64,000 nucleotides of DNA from Bog-756 sp963776225 (GTDB lineage: Bacteria; Actinomycetota; Acidimicrobiia; Acidimicrobiales; RAAP-2): the NCBI GenBank assembly GCA_963776225.1, contig CAVZLL010000003.1, positions 930,001-994,000 on the forward strand. Reading direction: 5' to 3'. The translations under genes were made by a program, and so were the position numbers. The notes under the pieces are model-generated. The model searched no databases and was not told where the DNA came from. It saw only the letters and a list, made by a program, of their open reading frames with translations. Shown here one piece after another: positions 42,303 to 51,551 of the stretch; the first letter of the stretch is position 1; the number at the start of each line of letters is the position of its first letter.

Positions 42303-43105
42303 TGGCCGGCCGCCTGGCGGGCCGCTTGCGACTTGACGTACTCGGCCGTGCCCGCCAGGAAGCCGTCCACGTTCTGGGCCTTGCCCTTGGCGAACTCGGC
42401 GAAGTACTCGGGGACGTAGACCGAGATCGATCCTGCGACCATCCCGTCCAGGATGGTGCCGGCCGCCTCCTCGACCGAGATGAACTCGACGCCCGGGTCG
42501 AAGGGGTCGTTGTCCTCGATCGTGAACAGCTCGGTGTCGACCAGGCCCGGGTAGACGACGGTGACCGTGACCCCGGTGTCCCACAGGTCGACCGCCATCG
42601 ACTCCGAGAAGACGGCGAGGGCGGCCTTGGACGCCCCGTAGGGGGCTTCCCCCGGGGAGCTCAAGGTGGCGGCACAGGACGAGATGTTGACGATCTGGCC
42701 CGATCCCCGCTCCAGCATGTGGGGGAGGAGCGCCAGGGTGAGCCGCACCGGCGAGTTGTAGTTGATGGCCATGACCGCGTCGACCGTGGCCGCGTCGAGC
42801 CGGGTCACGTGTCGGTGCTTGGGGATGCCGGCGTTGTTGATCAGGATGTCGACCCCGCCGAGCTGCTCGACTGCATCCCGCGCCAGTCGGTCGACGGCAT
42901 CCGGGTCGGTGAGATCGGCCACCCACATCTGTGAGTCGGGCGCGTGCACCCGGCACCGCTCGAGGACCTCGGCCAGCCGGTCGCCCCGACGGGCGGCGAT
43001 GCCCACGGTGGCCCCCTCGGCCGCCAGGGCCCGGGCCAGCCCCGCGCCGATTCCCGACGATCCTCCGGTGATCAGGACCCGGGATCCTGCGAATCTGTCG
43101 GCCAC
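42299..43105 (-). CDS. Short-chain dehydrogenase/reductase
   Basis: 268 residues. VLITGGSSGIGAGLARALAA, INNAGIPKHRHV, NISSCAATLSS and the catalytic Y-x-x-x-K in YGASKAALAVFS give a complete SDR active site. GTG 43105 is preceded by AGGGGGAG at four bases. The C-terminal region (DNDPFDPGVEF, EAAGTILDGMVAGS, then an acidic/aromatic tail) matches the other SDR of this window at 62576-63418, so they are paralogues. Last gene of the - strand catabolic operon beginning at 46711. Confidence 0.9.
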   Translation of the reverse strand: MADRFAGSRVLITGGSSGIGAGLARALAAEGATVGIAARRGDRLAEVLERCRVHAPDSQMWVADLTDPDAVDRLARDAVEQLGGVDILINNAGIPKHRHVTRLDAATVDAVMAINYNSPVRLTLALLPHMLERGSGQIVNISSCAATLSSPGEAPYGASKAALAVFSESMAVDLWDTGVTVTVVYPGLVDTELFTIEDNDPFDPGVEFISVEEAAGTILDGMVAGSISVYVPEYFAEFAKGKAQNVDGFLAGTAEYVKSQAARQAAGH

Positions 43106-43205
43106 GTGACTCCCCCTTCTCCGGTCGGGACGGCCCGACCGGACCACGCTACCCACCGACGATCGTGCCGCGCCCGGCGACCCGGCCGCAGGCCGGGCGG
43201 ACCGC

Positions 43206-44015
43206 TCAGCGGTTCCGCCACTCCGGTGTGCGCTTCTCCGCGAAGGCCTTCGGACCCTCGATCGCGTCCTCGCTCGAGAAGACCTCGGTGGAGATGGCCG
43301 ACTCGATGCGGTAGGCCTCCTTCATGTCGACGGCGAGCCCACGAAGGACGGACTCCTTGGTCTTGCGCACGGCGAGCGGCCCGTTGGCAGTGATCCGACG
43401 TGCGTAGTCCTCCGCCCGTTCGACGAGCCGGTCCGGCGGGCAGACCTCGTTCAGCAGCCCCATCTCGAAGACCCGGGCCGCCGAGATCCGGTCGGCGCAG
43501 AGGAGCATCTCCATGGCGGCCGGGAAGGGGATCTGGCGGGGGAGGCGGACCGTGGTTCCGCCTCCGGCGAAGAGACCGCGCTTGGGCTCGAGGACGCCGA
43601 AGGTGGCCGTGTCGGCCGCCACCCGCAGGTCGCACCCGCCCAGCATCTCCATACCGCCGGCCACGCAGGTGCCGTTGACCGCGGCGACGATCGGCTTGTA
43701 GAGCTTGACGTTGCGCAGGACGGCCCTGACCCCGTCGTCGAGGCGGTAGCCGTCGATCTCGGTCACCCCCTCCTCCTGCATCCGCTTCTGCATGGCGGTG
43801 ATCTGCGGGATGTAGGTCTTCAAGTCGGCACCCACGCAGAAGTCGAGCCCGACCCCGGTGACGATGGCCACCCATGCCGCGTCGTCCTCGCCGAACCGGT
43901 CCCAGGCCATCCGGAGCTGGGCGAAGTGCTCAGCGTCCATCGCGTTGCGGGCTTCGGGCCGGTCGATGGTGATCCGGACGATGTGGTCGTGTCCGGTCTC
44001 GTAGTGGACGGGCAT
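43206..44015 (-). CDS. Enoyl-CoA hydratase
   Basis: 269 residues. ITIDRPEARNAMDAEHFAQL, DFCVGADLKTYI, VNGTCVAGGMEMLGGCDLRV and FGVLEPKRGLFAGGGTTVRL are visible. The second catalytic Glu (LEPKRGL) is retained, so a hydratase reaction is plausible. ATG 44015. Lies between the thiolase (39 bases upstream) and the SDR in a four-gene - operon that supplies desaturation, hydration, oxidation and cleavage. Confidence 0.92.
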   Translation of the reverse strand: MPVHYETGHDHIVRITIDRPEARNAMDAEHFAQLRMAWDRFGEDDAAWVAIVTGVGLDFCVGADLKTYIPQITAMQKRMQEEGVTEIDGYRLDDGVRAVLRNVKLYKPIVAAVNGTCVAGGMEMLGGCDLRVAADTATFGVLEPKRGLFAGGGTTVRLPRQIPFPAAMEMLLCADRISAARVFEMGLLNEVCPPDRLVERAEDYARRITANGPLAVRKTKESVLRGLAVDMKEAYRIESAISTEVFSSEDAIEGPKAFAEKRTPEWRNR

Positions 44016-44054
44016 GGGTCTCCTCGGGTGTCGGCGGGTCGGGTACGCGGCCGC

Positions 44055-45491
44055 TCAGGTCGCGGGTCCGGCGAGCGTGGCGGTGTGGGCTCCCCGGGGA
44101 CCTGGGGTCAGCGTGACTGGCTCGCCCACCAGCTCGACCTCTGCGGGGACCGGCTCGTCCAGACGCGCGTAGCACCGACCGCCGTCGGCGAGGTCGCAGA
44201 TGAGTGCGGTCGAGGTGGGTCCGGTGCGGTCGTAGACGGTCGAGAAGGTCGCCACCCGGGCCGGGCCGGCGACCTCCCGGGCGACCGGAACGCTCGGCAG
44301 CTCGGGGACCGGACCGGGGAGGGTGCGCGTGCCGGGACTGGTCGACCAGAGGGAGGCGGCGTGGTGGGTCATGTGCATTCCGATGCCGGTGACCAGCCCG
44401 AACGACCCGGGGTCGGCCCGCAGCACCTCGGCCATCGCAGCCAGGGCATGGGTGCCGTAGTTGCTCCCGGGTCCGCCGTGGTACGGGAGTCCCCCGGTGA
44501 CCGTGGAGCTCCGGTCGTCGGTGATCCCGAGGGCGTCGCGGGCGAACGCGAGCGAGCTGGCGAAGCAGGAGTAGAGGTCGAGATGGCCGACCTGGTCGAC
44601 GGAGGTCGGGCCGAGGGCCGAAGCTGCAGCTGCGGCGAGCGCAGGCGACCTCCCGAGCTCCGGCCGGGCGGCCATGGCGGGGGGCTCCTCGCCGAAACCC
44701 AACCCGCGCAGGTAGACCCGACGGTCGGCGGGCACCCCCAGCCGGTCGGCCTCCTCCTCGGTGGCGAGCAGCACGGCTGCGGCCATGTCGACGTCCATGA
44801 TCGCGGTCATCAGCTTGGTGTACGGGGTGGAGACCATCCGGTTGTCGGGGGAGGGGGTGGTGATCTCGTCGGTGTCCCGGCGGATGGGGAACCAGGCGTG
44901 CTCGGGTTGTGCCGCCGCTACCTCGGTCATGGGGGCGAGCAGGCGTCCGAGCTCGGCCCGGTGCGCCGCCGGCGTGCGGCCGAGCGCCGCCCGCCGGGCC
45001 GTGTCGAGCAGGGCGAAGGTCAGATAGGCCTGGAAGATGCCGTTGGACGCCTCGTCCCGGTCGATGGTGATCGGGTACGGAGCGGCCACCTCCGGCGCGA
45101 ACGACCAGGGGGGTTCGGGGAGACGGCGCTTGGTGGCGAGGGCTTCGCCCCCGACCACGAGTGCGAGGTCGAGCCGACCGGACTCCATCGCCGCGGCCGC
45201 GTCGGCCACCAGGCGCACCGGGGTATGGCCCCCGAGTCCCGAGTAGACGCGGTGTGCGGGATCGGCTCCGAGCCGCTCGGCCAGCCGGCCGCAGGGCGCG
45301 TCGTACTCCCACGCCTGGCAGAAGACGACCTGGAGGCTCTGGATGCCCTTGACCGCGTCGGGGTTGCCTGCGTCGGCCGCGGCCGACCGGGCCAGCTCCG
45401 CCCACATGTCGAGCGGTTCGGGAGCCGGGACCTCGCGCCAGGTCCGGCGTGCGACCCCCACGATGCACGGCGCCCGGCGATCGACGGCCAC
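44055..45491 (-). CDS. Acetyl-CoA acetyltransferase-like thiolase (long SCP-x-type)
   Basis: 478 residues, longer than a classical thiolase. PCIVGVARRTWREVP opens it, DLALVVGGEALATKRR lies near residue 125, DLYSCFASSLAFARDALG near 330 carries a conserved Cys, and GGLPYHGGPGSNYGTHALAA near 360 the His region. The C-terminal 80 residues form an extra small domain. This matches the SCP2-thiolase-like proteins of actinobacterial steroid and lipid catabolism. GTG 45491 follows the ACAD stop by 8 bases. Confidence 0.88.
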   Translation of the reverse strand: MAVDRRAPCIVGVARRTWREVPAPEPLDMWAELARSAAADAGNPDAVKGIQSLQVVFCQAWEYDAPCGRLAERLGADPAHRVYSGLGGHTPVRLVADAAAAMESGRLDLALVVGGEALATKRRLPEPPWSFAPEVAAPYPITIDRDEASNGIFQAYLTFALLDTARRAALGRTPAAHRAELGRLLAPMTEVAAAQPEHAWFPIRRDTDEITTPSPDNRMVSTPYTKLMTAIMDVDMAAAVLLATEEEADRLGVPADRRVYLRGLGFGEEPPAMAARPELGRSPALAAAAASALGPTSVDQVGHLDLYSCFASSLAFARDALGITDDRSSTVTGGLPYHGGPGSNYGTHALAAMAEVLRADPGSFGLVTGIGMHMTHHAASLWSTSPGTRTLPGPVPELPSVPVAREVAGPARVATFSTVYDRTGPTSTALICDLADGGRCYARLDEPVPAEVELVGEPVTLTPGPRGAHTATLAGPAT

Positions 45492-45499
45492 GACGGGAC

Positions 45500-46711
45500 T
45501 CAGGAGGTGCGGGCCTGACCGGGGAGCCGGATCGCCCGGTCGGCGATGATGTTCTTCTGCACCTCGGTCGAGCCGCCGCCGATGGTGCTGTAGCGCTGGA
45601 AGGCGTAGAGCCGGGTCCACTTGCCGCGGTCGACCGCGTCCGGTCCGCCGCGGGCCAGGAGGCCGGACGGTCCGAGCAGGTCGACCGCGAGGTCGGCGAG
45701 GGTCTGGGCCAGCACCGACCACTGCAGCTTGGCGAAGGGGACCTCGGGCCAGTTCTTCTCACCCTTGATGATCTTGCTGAGCGCGCGCAGCGTGAGCAGC
45801 CGGGCCAGCTCGATGTCGGTCCACGCCCTGGCCAGCCGATCGCGGATCGACGGGTCCTCGAGGGCGGCCGGGTTCACCGAGCGTGCCGCCATCACCATCG
45901 CCCGCAGGTCGGCGGCCAGGCTCGAGATCTGACCGGCGATACCCACCCGCTCGTGGCCCAGGGTGCCCATGGCCACCATCCACCCCTCGCCCTCCCCGCC
46001 CAGGCGGCTGTCGACGGGCAGGTGGACGTCGCGGAAGTACACCTCGTTGAACATCTCCTCGCCGGTCATGTCCCGGATGGGCCGGACCTCGATGCCGGGG
46101 GTGTGCATGTCGACGATGAACGCGGTGATGCCCTCGTGCTTGGCTCCGCGCTCGATCGCGGTGGGGTCGGTGCGCAGGAGGAACAGTCCCCATCGGGCCA
46201 GATGGGCGGTCGAGATCCAGATCTTCTGGCCGTTGACCACGTAGCGGTCGCCGTCGCGCAGTGCGGTCGTGCGCAGGTTGGCCAGGTCGTTGCCGGCATC
46301 CGGCTCGGAGAACCCCTGGCACCAGTGGTCCGACGCGTCGAGGATCGAAGGCAACCACCGTTGCTGCTGTTCTTCGGTGCCCCAGGCGATGATCATCGGC
46401 CCGATCTGCCAGAGACCGTTGGGATTGGCCAGCCCCGGGGTGCGGTACTCGGCCATGACCTCCGAATAGATGATCCGCTGCATGGCGGTGGCGGCCCGGC
46501 CGCCGTACTCCTCGGGCCAGTGCACCGCGGCCCACCGCCCCTCGTTGAGGACGCGCTGCCAGCTGGCCCGGCGGTGCTGCAGCTTCTCCGGCGACATCGC
46601 CGAGTCGTCCGCCAGCTCCTCGCCGGCGAGGAACGGCTGCAGGTGCTCGTCGAGCCACGAGCGCAGCTCGTTCCGGAACGCCTCGTCTTCGGGGGCCAGT
46701 GCGAAGTCCAC
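45500..46711 (-). CDS. Acyl-CoA dehydrogenase, large-subunit type
   Basis: 403 residues. Flavin loop CQGFSEPDAGNDLANLRTTA near residue 138, NGQKIWISTAHLARWGLFLL, and the C-terminal IGGGSTEVQKNIIADRAIRL. The position of the medium-chain ACAD catalytic Glu (Y-E-G) is Gly, as in the heteromeric actinobacterial ACADs. GTG 46711 lies 8 bases after a TAGCCT -10, so it is probably leaderless. Heads the - operon; the divergent ACAD at 46797 is the likely partner subunit. Confidence 0.93.
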   Translation of the reverse strand: MDFALAPEDEAFRNELRSWLDEHLQPFLAGEELADDSAMSPEKLQHRRASWQRVLNEGRWAAVHWPEEYGGRAATAMQRIIYSEVMAEYRTPGLANPNGLWQIGPMIIAWGTEEQQQRWLPSILDASDHWCQGFSEPDAGNDLANLRTTALRDGDRYVVNGQKIWISTAHLARWGLFLLRTDPTAIERGAKHEGITAFIVDMHTPGIEVRPIRDMTGEEMFNEVYFRDVHLPVDSRLGGEGEGWMVAMGTLGHERVGIAGQISSLAADLRAMVMAARSVNPAALEDPSIRDRLARAWTDIELARLLTLRALSKIIKGEKNWPEVPFAKLQWSVLAQTLADLAVDLLGPSGLLARGGPDAVDRGKWTRLYAFQRYSTIGGGSTEVQKNIIADRAIRLPGQARTS

Positions 46712-46719
46712 GGCCAGTG

Positions 46720-46744
46720 AGGCTAACGGATCCGGGTCTACACT
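46720..46744. promoter_or_regulatory. Divergent promoters between the two ACAD genes
   Basis: On the minus strand TAGCCT (46725-46720) ends 8 bases before the GTG at 46711. On the plus strand TACACT (46739-46744) lies about 52 bases before the ATG at 46797, giving a leader of about 45 bases. The whole gap is 85 bases, so the two operons are likely co-regulated. Confidence 0.45.
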
Positions 46745-46796
46745 GTCGGAACGCCGGATCGTCGGAACCCGGACGGCCGTGCCACGGGGGTACCAG

Positions 46797-47873
46797 ATGG
46801 ACTTCACATTCGACGCGGAACAGCTGGCGCTCCAGGACGTGGCGCGGCGGGCCATGGACGAGGTCGGTGGTGACATGGTCCGGGCGATGGCCGACGACCC
46901 GGTCGGGTTCTCGCCCGAGCAATGGGAGGGGTTGGTCTCCCTCGGCTGGACCGGCCTGCTCGAACCCGCCTCGGGCGCCGGGCTCCTCGAGACCTGCATC
47001 GTCCTCGAGCAGATGGGGCGGGTCCCCCTGCCGGGTCCGTTCTTCTCCTCCTCGGTCCTGGCGATGCTGGCCGCACGCGCGCTCGGGGCCGGTGACCTGG
47101 TCGCGGAGCTCGCCGCCGGCGCCCCCCGGGGCACGGTGGCACTGCACGAACAGGGCCACGGCCACCCGCTGGACACGGTGCGCGCCCGCGCACGGCGGCG
47201 GGGGTCGGAGTGGGTGGTCAGCGGCGCCAAGCCGACCGTGGTCGACGGCCACAGCGCGGACTGGGCGATCGTTGTGGCACTGGCCGAGGACGGGATCCGC
47301 TCGTTCCTGCTCCGATCCCCGAAGGCCGAGGCCGTTCCCGCCCTGGACCCGACCCGCAAGCTCGCCCGTCTGGTCCTCGAGGAGGAGCCGGTCGAGCCGC
47401 TCGGCCCACCCGGTGACCAGACCGGGCTCTGGCGTGCGGTCCTCGACGACGTCTCGGTGGCCCTCACGGCCGAGCTCATCGGCGTGTGCGACCGGGCCAT
47501 GTCCGAGGCGGTGGAGTACGCCAAGGGCCGGGTGGTCTTCGACCGTCCGGTCGCCACCTTCCAGGTGGTCAAGCACCGCATCGTCGACATGTTCCACTCC
47601 CTCGAGTTGGCCCGGGCCGGGATGCACTTCGCCGCATGGGCGTCGGACACCGGTGCACCGGAGCGGTCGCGGGCCGCGGCCATGGCCGCCGCGTATGCCG
47701 CCGAGTCGGCGGTGCGGCTGACCGGCGACAACATCCAGGTGCACGGAGGTGTGGGGTTCACCTGGGCCGACGACGCCCACTTCCTGTTCACCCGGGCCAA
47801 GCAGAACCAGGTGCTCATGGGGGGAAGCGGGCACCAGTGGCACACGGTCGCCGCCGAGCTGATCGGGGTCTGA
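46797..47873 (+). CDS. Acyl-CoA dehydrogenase, small-subunit (beta) type
   Basis: 358 residues. YAKGRVVFDRPVATFQVVKH near residue 240 and IQVHGGVGFTWADDAHFLFT near 315 identify the partner-subunit type. In the other two beta-type ACADs here the latter motif reads FTWEHD; this one has FTWADD, so a conserved Glu is replaced by Ala. ATG 46797 is supported by the MDFTFDAEQLALQ start. Followed by a P450 after 90 bases. Confidence 0.92.
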   Translation: MDFTFDAEQLALQDVARRAMDEVGGDMVRAMADDPVGFSPEQWEGLVSLGWTGLLEPASGAGLLETCIVLEQMGRVPLPGPFFSSSVLAMLAARALGAGDLVAELAAGAPRGTVALHEQGHGHPLDTVRARARRRGSEWVVSGAKPTVVDGHSADWAIVVALAEDGIRSFLLRSPKAEAVPALDPTRKLARLVLEEEPVEPLGPPGDQTGLWRAVLDDVSVALTAELIGVCDRAMSEAVEYAKGRVVFDRPVATFQVVKHRIVDMFHSLELARAGMHFAAWASDTGAPERSRAAAMAAAYAAESAVRLTGDNIQVHGGVGFTWADDAHFLFTRAKQNQVLMGGSGHQWHTVAAELIGV

Positions 47874-47963
47874 TCGGCGGCGCGGGACTGCGCCGCCGCG
47901 CTGCAGTGCCGGGCACCCGAGGGTGCCCAGAGGGGCCCGGGGGGTCCGAAGGGGGAGTGTCCG

Positions 47964-49223
47964 ATGTCGACGCAGCAAGGTGAGAGGGTCGGGGAGACCG
48001 GGGCGCTGGCCCCGTTCGACCCCTTCGAGCTCCAGGACACCGTGTCGGGCAACATCCGCGACCCCTATCCGAGGATGGCCGAACTGCGCCGTGAGTCGCC
48101 GGTCCACCTCGGTCCGGTCGACCTCGGGGACGGCATCAGTGATCTGGTCGACGCCGATGCACCGCCTCGGGTCACCGTGTTCGGCTTCGACGAGGTGGTG
48201 CAGGTCCTCCGCGACAACGAGACCTACTCGTCGACCGTCTACGAGGGGCTGATGGGGGCCGTCATGGGGCGGACCATCCTCCAGATGGACGAGCCCGAGC
48301 ACCGCCTGCACCGCGCCCTCGTCTCCCCGACCTTCCGTTCGAAGGTGCTCGAGCGGTGGGAGGGGGAACTGGTCAAGCGGGTGGTGGACGAACTGGTCGA
48401 CGGGTTCGCCGATCGGGGTGCCGCCGATCTGGTGCAGGAGATCACCTTCAACTTCCCGGTCCAGGTGATCGCCCACATCCTCGGTCTGCCGCGCTCGGAC
48501 TTCCCGATCTTCCAGAAGTGGGCCATCGAGATCACCAGCGTGGCCGCCAACTGGGAACGCGGGGTCGCCGCCTCCGAGGCGCTGCGGGAGTACTTCGCCG
48601 ACGTGCTCGCCGAGCGCCGACGCCGCCCCGCGGACGACCTGATCAGCGACCTCCTGGTGGCGGAGGTCGACGGCCGGCGTCTCGACGACGAGGAGATCTA
48701 TTCGTTCCTGCGCCTGCTGCTGCCGGCCGGCGTGGAGACCACCTACCGGGCGTCGGGCAACCTGCTCTACGGGCTGCTGACCAGTCCCGACCAGCAGCGG
48801 GCGGTGGTCGAGGACCGGGCGCTCGTGCCGGTTGCCTTCGAGGAGACCATCCGGTGGGAGCCGCCGGTCACCGTCATCCTCCGCCGGGCGACCCGGGACG
48901 CCGAGCTCGGGGGTCTCCCCGTGCAGCAGGGCGCCGACGTCGGGCTGCTCCTCGGCTCGGCCAACCGCGACGAGCGCAAGTACGAGCATCCGGACCGGTT
49001 CGACATCTTCCGGCCCTCGCGCCAGAGCGTGGGATTCGGCTTCGGCGTGCACGTCTGCCTCGGCATGCACCTCGCACGGATGGAGGCGCGGGTGGCGATC
49101 GACGCCCTCCTCGACCGCCTCCCAGGGTTGGAGCTCGCACCCGAGCCCGGTCAGGATCTCCACATCAAGGGGATGGCGTTCCGGTCCCCGATCGCCCTGC
49201 CGGTCACCTTCAGCCCCAGTTGA
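47964..49223 (+). CDS. Cytochrome P450
   Basis: 419 residues. I-helix AGVETT (255-260), ExxR as ETIR (294-297), and heme loop FGFGVHVCLG with Cys365 as thiolate ligand. The DEPEH-x-x-H-R segment (109-117) is also typical. The I-helix Glu in place of Asp occurs in several bacterial CYP families. ATG 47964. Between a beta-type ACAD and a GMC dehydrogenase pair, which suggests stepwise oxidation of a methyl or hydroxyl group to acid followed by CoA-dependent degradation. Confidence 0.95.
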   Translation: MSTQQGERVGETGALAPFDPFELQDTVSGNIRDPYPRMAELRRESPVHLGPVDLGDGISDLVDADAPPRVTVFGFDEVVQVLRDNETYSSTVYEGLMGAVMGRTILQMDEPEHRLHRALVSPTFRSKVLERWEGELVKRVVDELVDGFADRGAADLVQEITFNFPVQVIAHILGLPRSDFPIFQKWAIEITSVAANWERGVAASEALREYFADVLAERRRRPADDLISDLLVAEVDGRRLDDEEIYSFLRLLLPAGVETTYRASGNLLYGLLTSPDQQRAVVEDRALVPVAFEETIRWEPPVTVILRRATRDAELGGLPVQQGADVGLLLGSANRDERKYEHPDRFDIFRPSRQSVGFGFGVHVCLGMHLARMEARVAIDALLDRLPGLELAPEPGQDLHIKGMAFRSPIALPVTFSPS

Positions 49224-49248
49224 TCCCGCAGCGGAGGGGGGTGAGCCG

Positions 49249-49812
49249 GTGCCCGCGTGGCTGACCGACGACGAGTACCGGGTCCTTTCGGCCGCCTGCG
49301 ACCGGATGATCCCGGCCGCCGAGGGGGGCCCGGGGGCGGTGGCCGCCGGGGTCCCCGACTACATCGACGGACTGCTCGGCGCCTTCACCGTCGACCCGCC
49401 CCGGATCTGGGCGGGGGGCCCGACCTCGGGGCGGATGGGCGGGGACGCCGCGTTTGGCCGGTTCCACCGGCTCACCGCCCTCGACGAGCTGGCCTGGCGC
49501 ACCCGCATCGAGGGTTCCCTCGGCATCGGCGAGCGCGAGTTCAACGGACCGGTCATCGGCCTGCAGGCGCGGTACCGGCAGGGACTCGCCGCGCTGGGTG
49601 ACGACTTCACCCGGGCCGACCCGGCCGAGCAGGAGGCGCGCCTCCGCGCCGAACCCGAGTTCGCCGAGCTGCTCCACGGCCACGTCTGCGAGGGGATGTA
49701 CGGGGCGCCCGAGTACGGCGGCAACCGGGACGGGGTCGCCTGGCGGGCCATCGGGTTCAGGGGGGACGTGCAGCCGCGGGGTTGGACCGACGCCGAGGTC
49801 GCCGGTCCGTGA
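49249..49812 (+). CDS. Gluconate 2-dehydrogenase subunit 3-family protein (GMC small subunit)
   Basis: 187 residues. Small partner of GMC-type dehydrogenases that helps assembly or export of the flavoprotein. AWLTDDEYRVLSAACDRMIP at the start and MYGAPEYGGNRDGVAWRAIG near the end are the family hallmarks. No Tat-type signal peptide is visible, unlike many members. GTG 49249 is chosen because GGAGGGGG lies about 7 bases upstream; it follows the P450 by 25 bases. Stop overlaps the GMC start (GTGA). Confidence 0.88.
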   Translation: MPAWLTDDEYRVLSAACDRMIPAAEGGPGAVAAGVPDYIDGLLGAFTVDPPRIWAGGPTSGRMGGDAAFGRFHRLTALDELAWRTRIEGSLGIGEREFNGPVIGLQARYRQGLAALGDDFTRADPAEQEARLRAEPEFAELLHGHVCEGMYGAPEYGGNRDGVAWRAIGFRGDVQPRGWTDAEVAGP

Positions 49813-51482
49813 GCGTCGACGCGGTGATCGTCGGATCGGGGCCGGGCGGCGCCGCCGCGGCCGACGTGCTGACCGCGGCCGGGTGGACGGTGACCGTCGT
49901 CGAGAAGGGGCGCAACCACCTCCTCGATCCCGACGACCCCACCGGGCTCGCCTCCGACTTCTCCAACGACGAGATCAAGTTCCACAACCGCTACTTCCTC
50001 GGCCCGGACCCGTTGGTCGAGCCGCGCACCTTCCGGACCTCCGAGGCCGACGGCCCCCGCACCTTCGTGGGCGAGGTCAACTCGGTATCGTCCACGGTCG
50101 GTGGTGGTGGCGTCCACGCCGACGGCAAGGTACCCCGCTTCATGCCCGACGACTTCCGGTTGCACTCGGTTCTCGGGCCGCAGCCCGACGCCGACCTCGT
50201 CGACTGGCCGGTCGGCTACGACGAGCTCGAGCCCTACTACGCCGAGGTCGAGCGGCTGGTGGGGGTGGCCGGCACCGAGGGGGCCAACCCGTTCGCCGGG
50301 CCGCGGTCCGGCCCCTTCCCGATGCCGTCGGGTGCACCGATGTACGGCGCGACCCTCTCGTCCGATGCGGCCGAGCGGCTCGGGTACCACCCCTATCCGG
50401 CACCGACCGCGGCGAACAGCGTGCCCTACGACGGCAGGCCGGCCTGCAACAACTGCGGGTTCTGCGCGTTCTTCGGGTGCCCGATCCACGCCAAGGGGGA
50501 CCCGGTGGCCATGCTGTCGCGGGTGATGGCGAGCGGCCGGGCCGAACTCCTGGCGGAGACCTTCGTCTCCCGGGTGCGCGTCGAGGGCGGCCGGGCGACC
50601 GGGGTCGACGTGACCGGACCCGACGGTGTCGAGCGGTTCCTCGCCGCCCGCCATGTCATCGTGGCTGCCGGCGCCATCGAGACCCCCCGGCTGCTGCTGC
50701 TCTCCGGCTTCGAGCACCCGCTGATCGGCCGGTACCTGATGACCCACTTCCAGACCATCGCCGCCGGGGTGATGCCGTTCCCCACCCATGCCGAGCGCGG
50801 CCGCGCGGTGACCCATGTCCACGACGACATGATCGTCGGCGACAGCGCCTCGCAGGAGGCGGCGCGCGAGGCCGGTCTGCCCTGGCTGCGGGGCGGCATG
50901 GTCGAGCACTCGGGATCCGGGATGCCGGTCCTGGAGGCCAAGCACTACCCCTGGGGGGACCACCACCCGCGCCTGATGGCCGACTCGCCCTTCCGCGGCA
51001 GGTTGTGGGCGTTCATCATGCAGGGTGAGGACCTCCCCTATCCGGGGAACCGGTTGGACCTCGACCCCTCGATCCGGGATGCCCGGGGATTCCCGGCGGC
51101 CCGGATCACCTACCGGCCCGCTCGTCACGAACTGGCCGCGTCGGCGCACTTCGGGCCGAGGCTGGCGGCCATCCTGACCGAGATGGGTGCGCGGTGGACC
51201 ACCGTCACGACGTCCCCCGGGGGCGGCAACGCGGGCTCGCCCGAGGCGGTGCCCGAGAGCCGGCACAACATGGGGACCGTGCGGATGGGGACCGACCCGT
51301 CGACCTCTGTGGTCGACCCGACCGGACGCATGCACGACGTGGACAACCTGCTGGTGACCGACTCCTCGGTCTTCCCGACCGCCGCCGGCTACGGGCCCAC
51401 GCTCACCCTGGTCGCACTCGCCGCGCGCGCCGCGCACCTGCTGGCGGGGACGACGCCGACCCTCGGTCCGCTCGCCGGGTGA
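49809..51482 (+). CDS. GMC-family FAD-dependent dehydrogenase (large subunit)
   Basis: 557 residues. FAD-binding AVIVGSGPGGAAAADVLTAA begins at residue 5, VVEKGRNHL follows, and the C-terminal GMC segment holds ESRHNMGTVRMG and VVDPTGRMHDVDNLLVTDSS with the catalytic His/Asn area. CNNCGFCAFFGCPIHAKGD near residue 215 is a cysteine cluster found in gluconate/keto-sugar dehydrogenase relatives. Oxidises an alcohol to aldehyde or ketone, passing electrons to a carrier. GTG overlaps the small-subunit stop. Confidence 0.93.
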   Translation: MSVDAVIVGSGPGGAAAADVLTAAGWTVTVVEKGRNHLLDPDDPTGLASDFSNDEIKFHNRYFLGPDPLVEPRTFRTSEADGPRTFVGEVNSVSSTVGGGGVHADGKVPRFMPDDFRLHSVLGPQPDADLVDWPVGYDELEPYYAEVERLVGVAGTEGANPFAGPRSGPFPMPSGAPMYGATLSSDAAERLGYHPYPAPTAANSVPYDGRPACNNCGFCAFFGCPIHAKGDPVAMLSRVMASGRAELLAETFVSRVRVEGGRATGVDVTGPDGVERFLAARHVIVAAGAIETPRLLLLSGFEHPLIGRYLMTHFQTIAAGVMPFPTHAERGRAVTHVHDDMIVGDSASQEAAREAGLPWLRGGMVEHSGSGMPVLEAKHYPWGDHHPRLMADSPFRGRLWAFIMQGEDLPYPGNRLDLDPSIRDARGFPAARITYRPARHELAASAHFGPRLAAILTEMGARWTTVTTSPGGGNAGSPEAVPESRHNMGTVRMGTDPSTSVVDPTGRMHDVDNLLVTDSSVFPTAAGYGPTLTLVALAARAAHLLAGTTPTLGPLAG

Positions 51483-51551
51483 CACCGGCTCCTCGGAAAT
51501 GAGCGGTGCGGGGACACGCTGGCTCAGTGGTGGTTTCTCCAGAGGGTGGCA

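Noticed and set aside
40887..42956. 689-codon minus-strand frame over the thiolase
   Set aside because: Antisense to livF and the thiolase with their catalytic residues intact; no domain in the translation.
45759..49163. Very long open frame (1134 codons) on the minus strand
   Set aside because: It is antisense to the ACAD at 46797 and the P450 at 47964, is rich in Gly, Arg, Pro, His and Val, and shows no family motif beyond the real ACAD on the same strand in another frame. Long antisense frames are expected at high GC.
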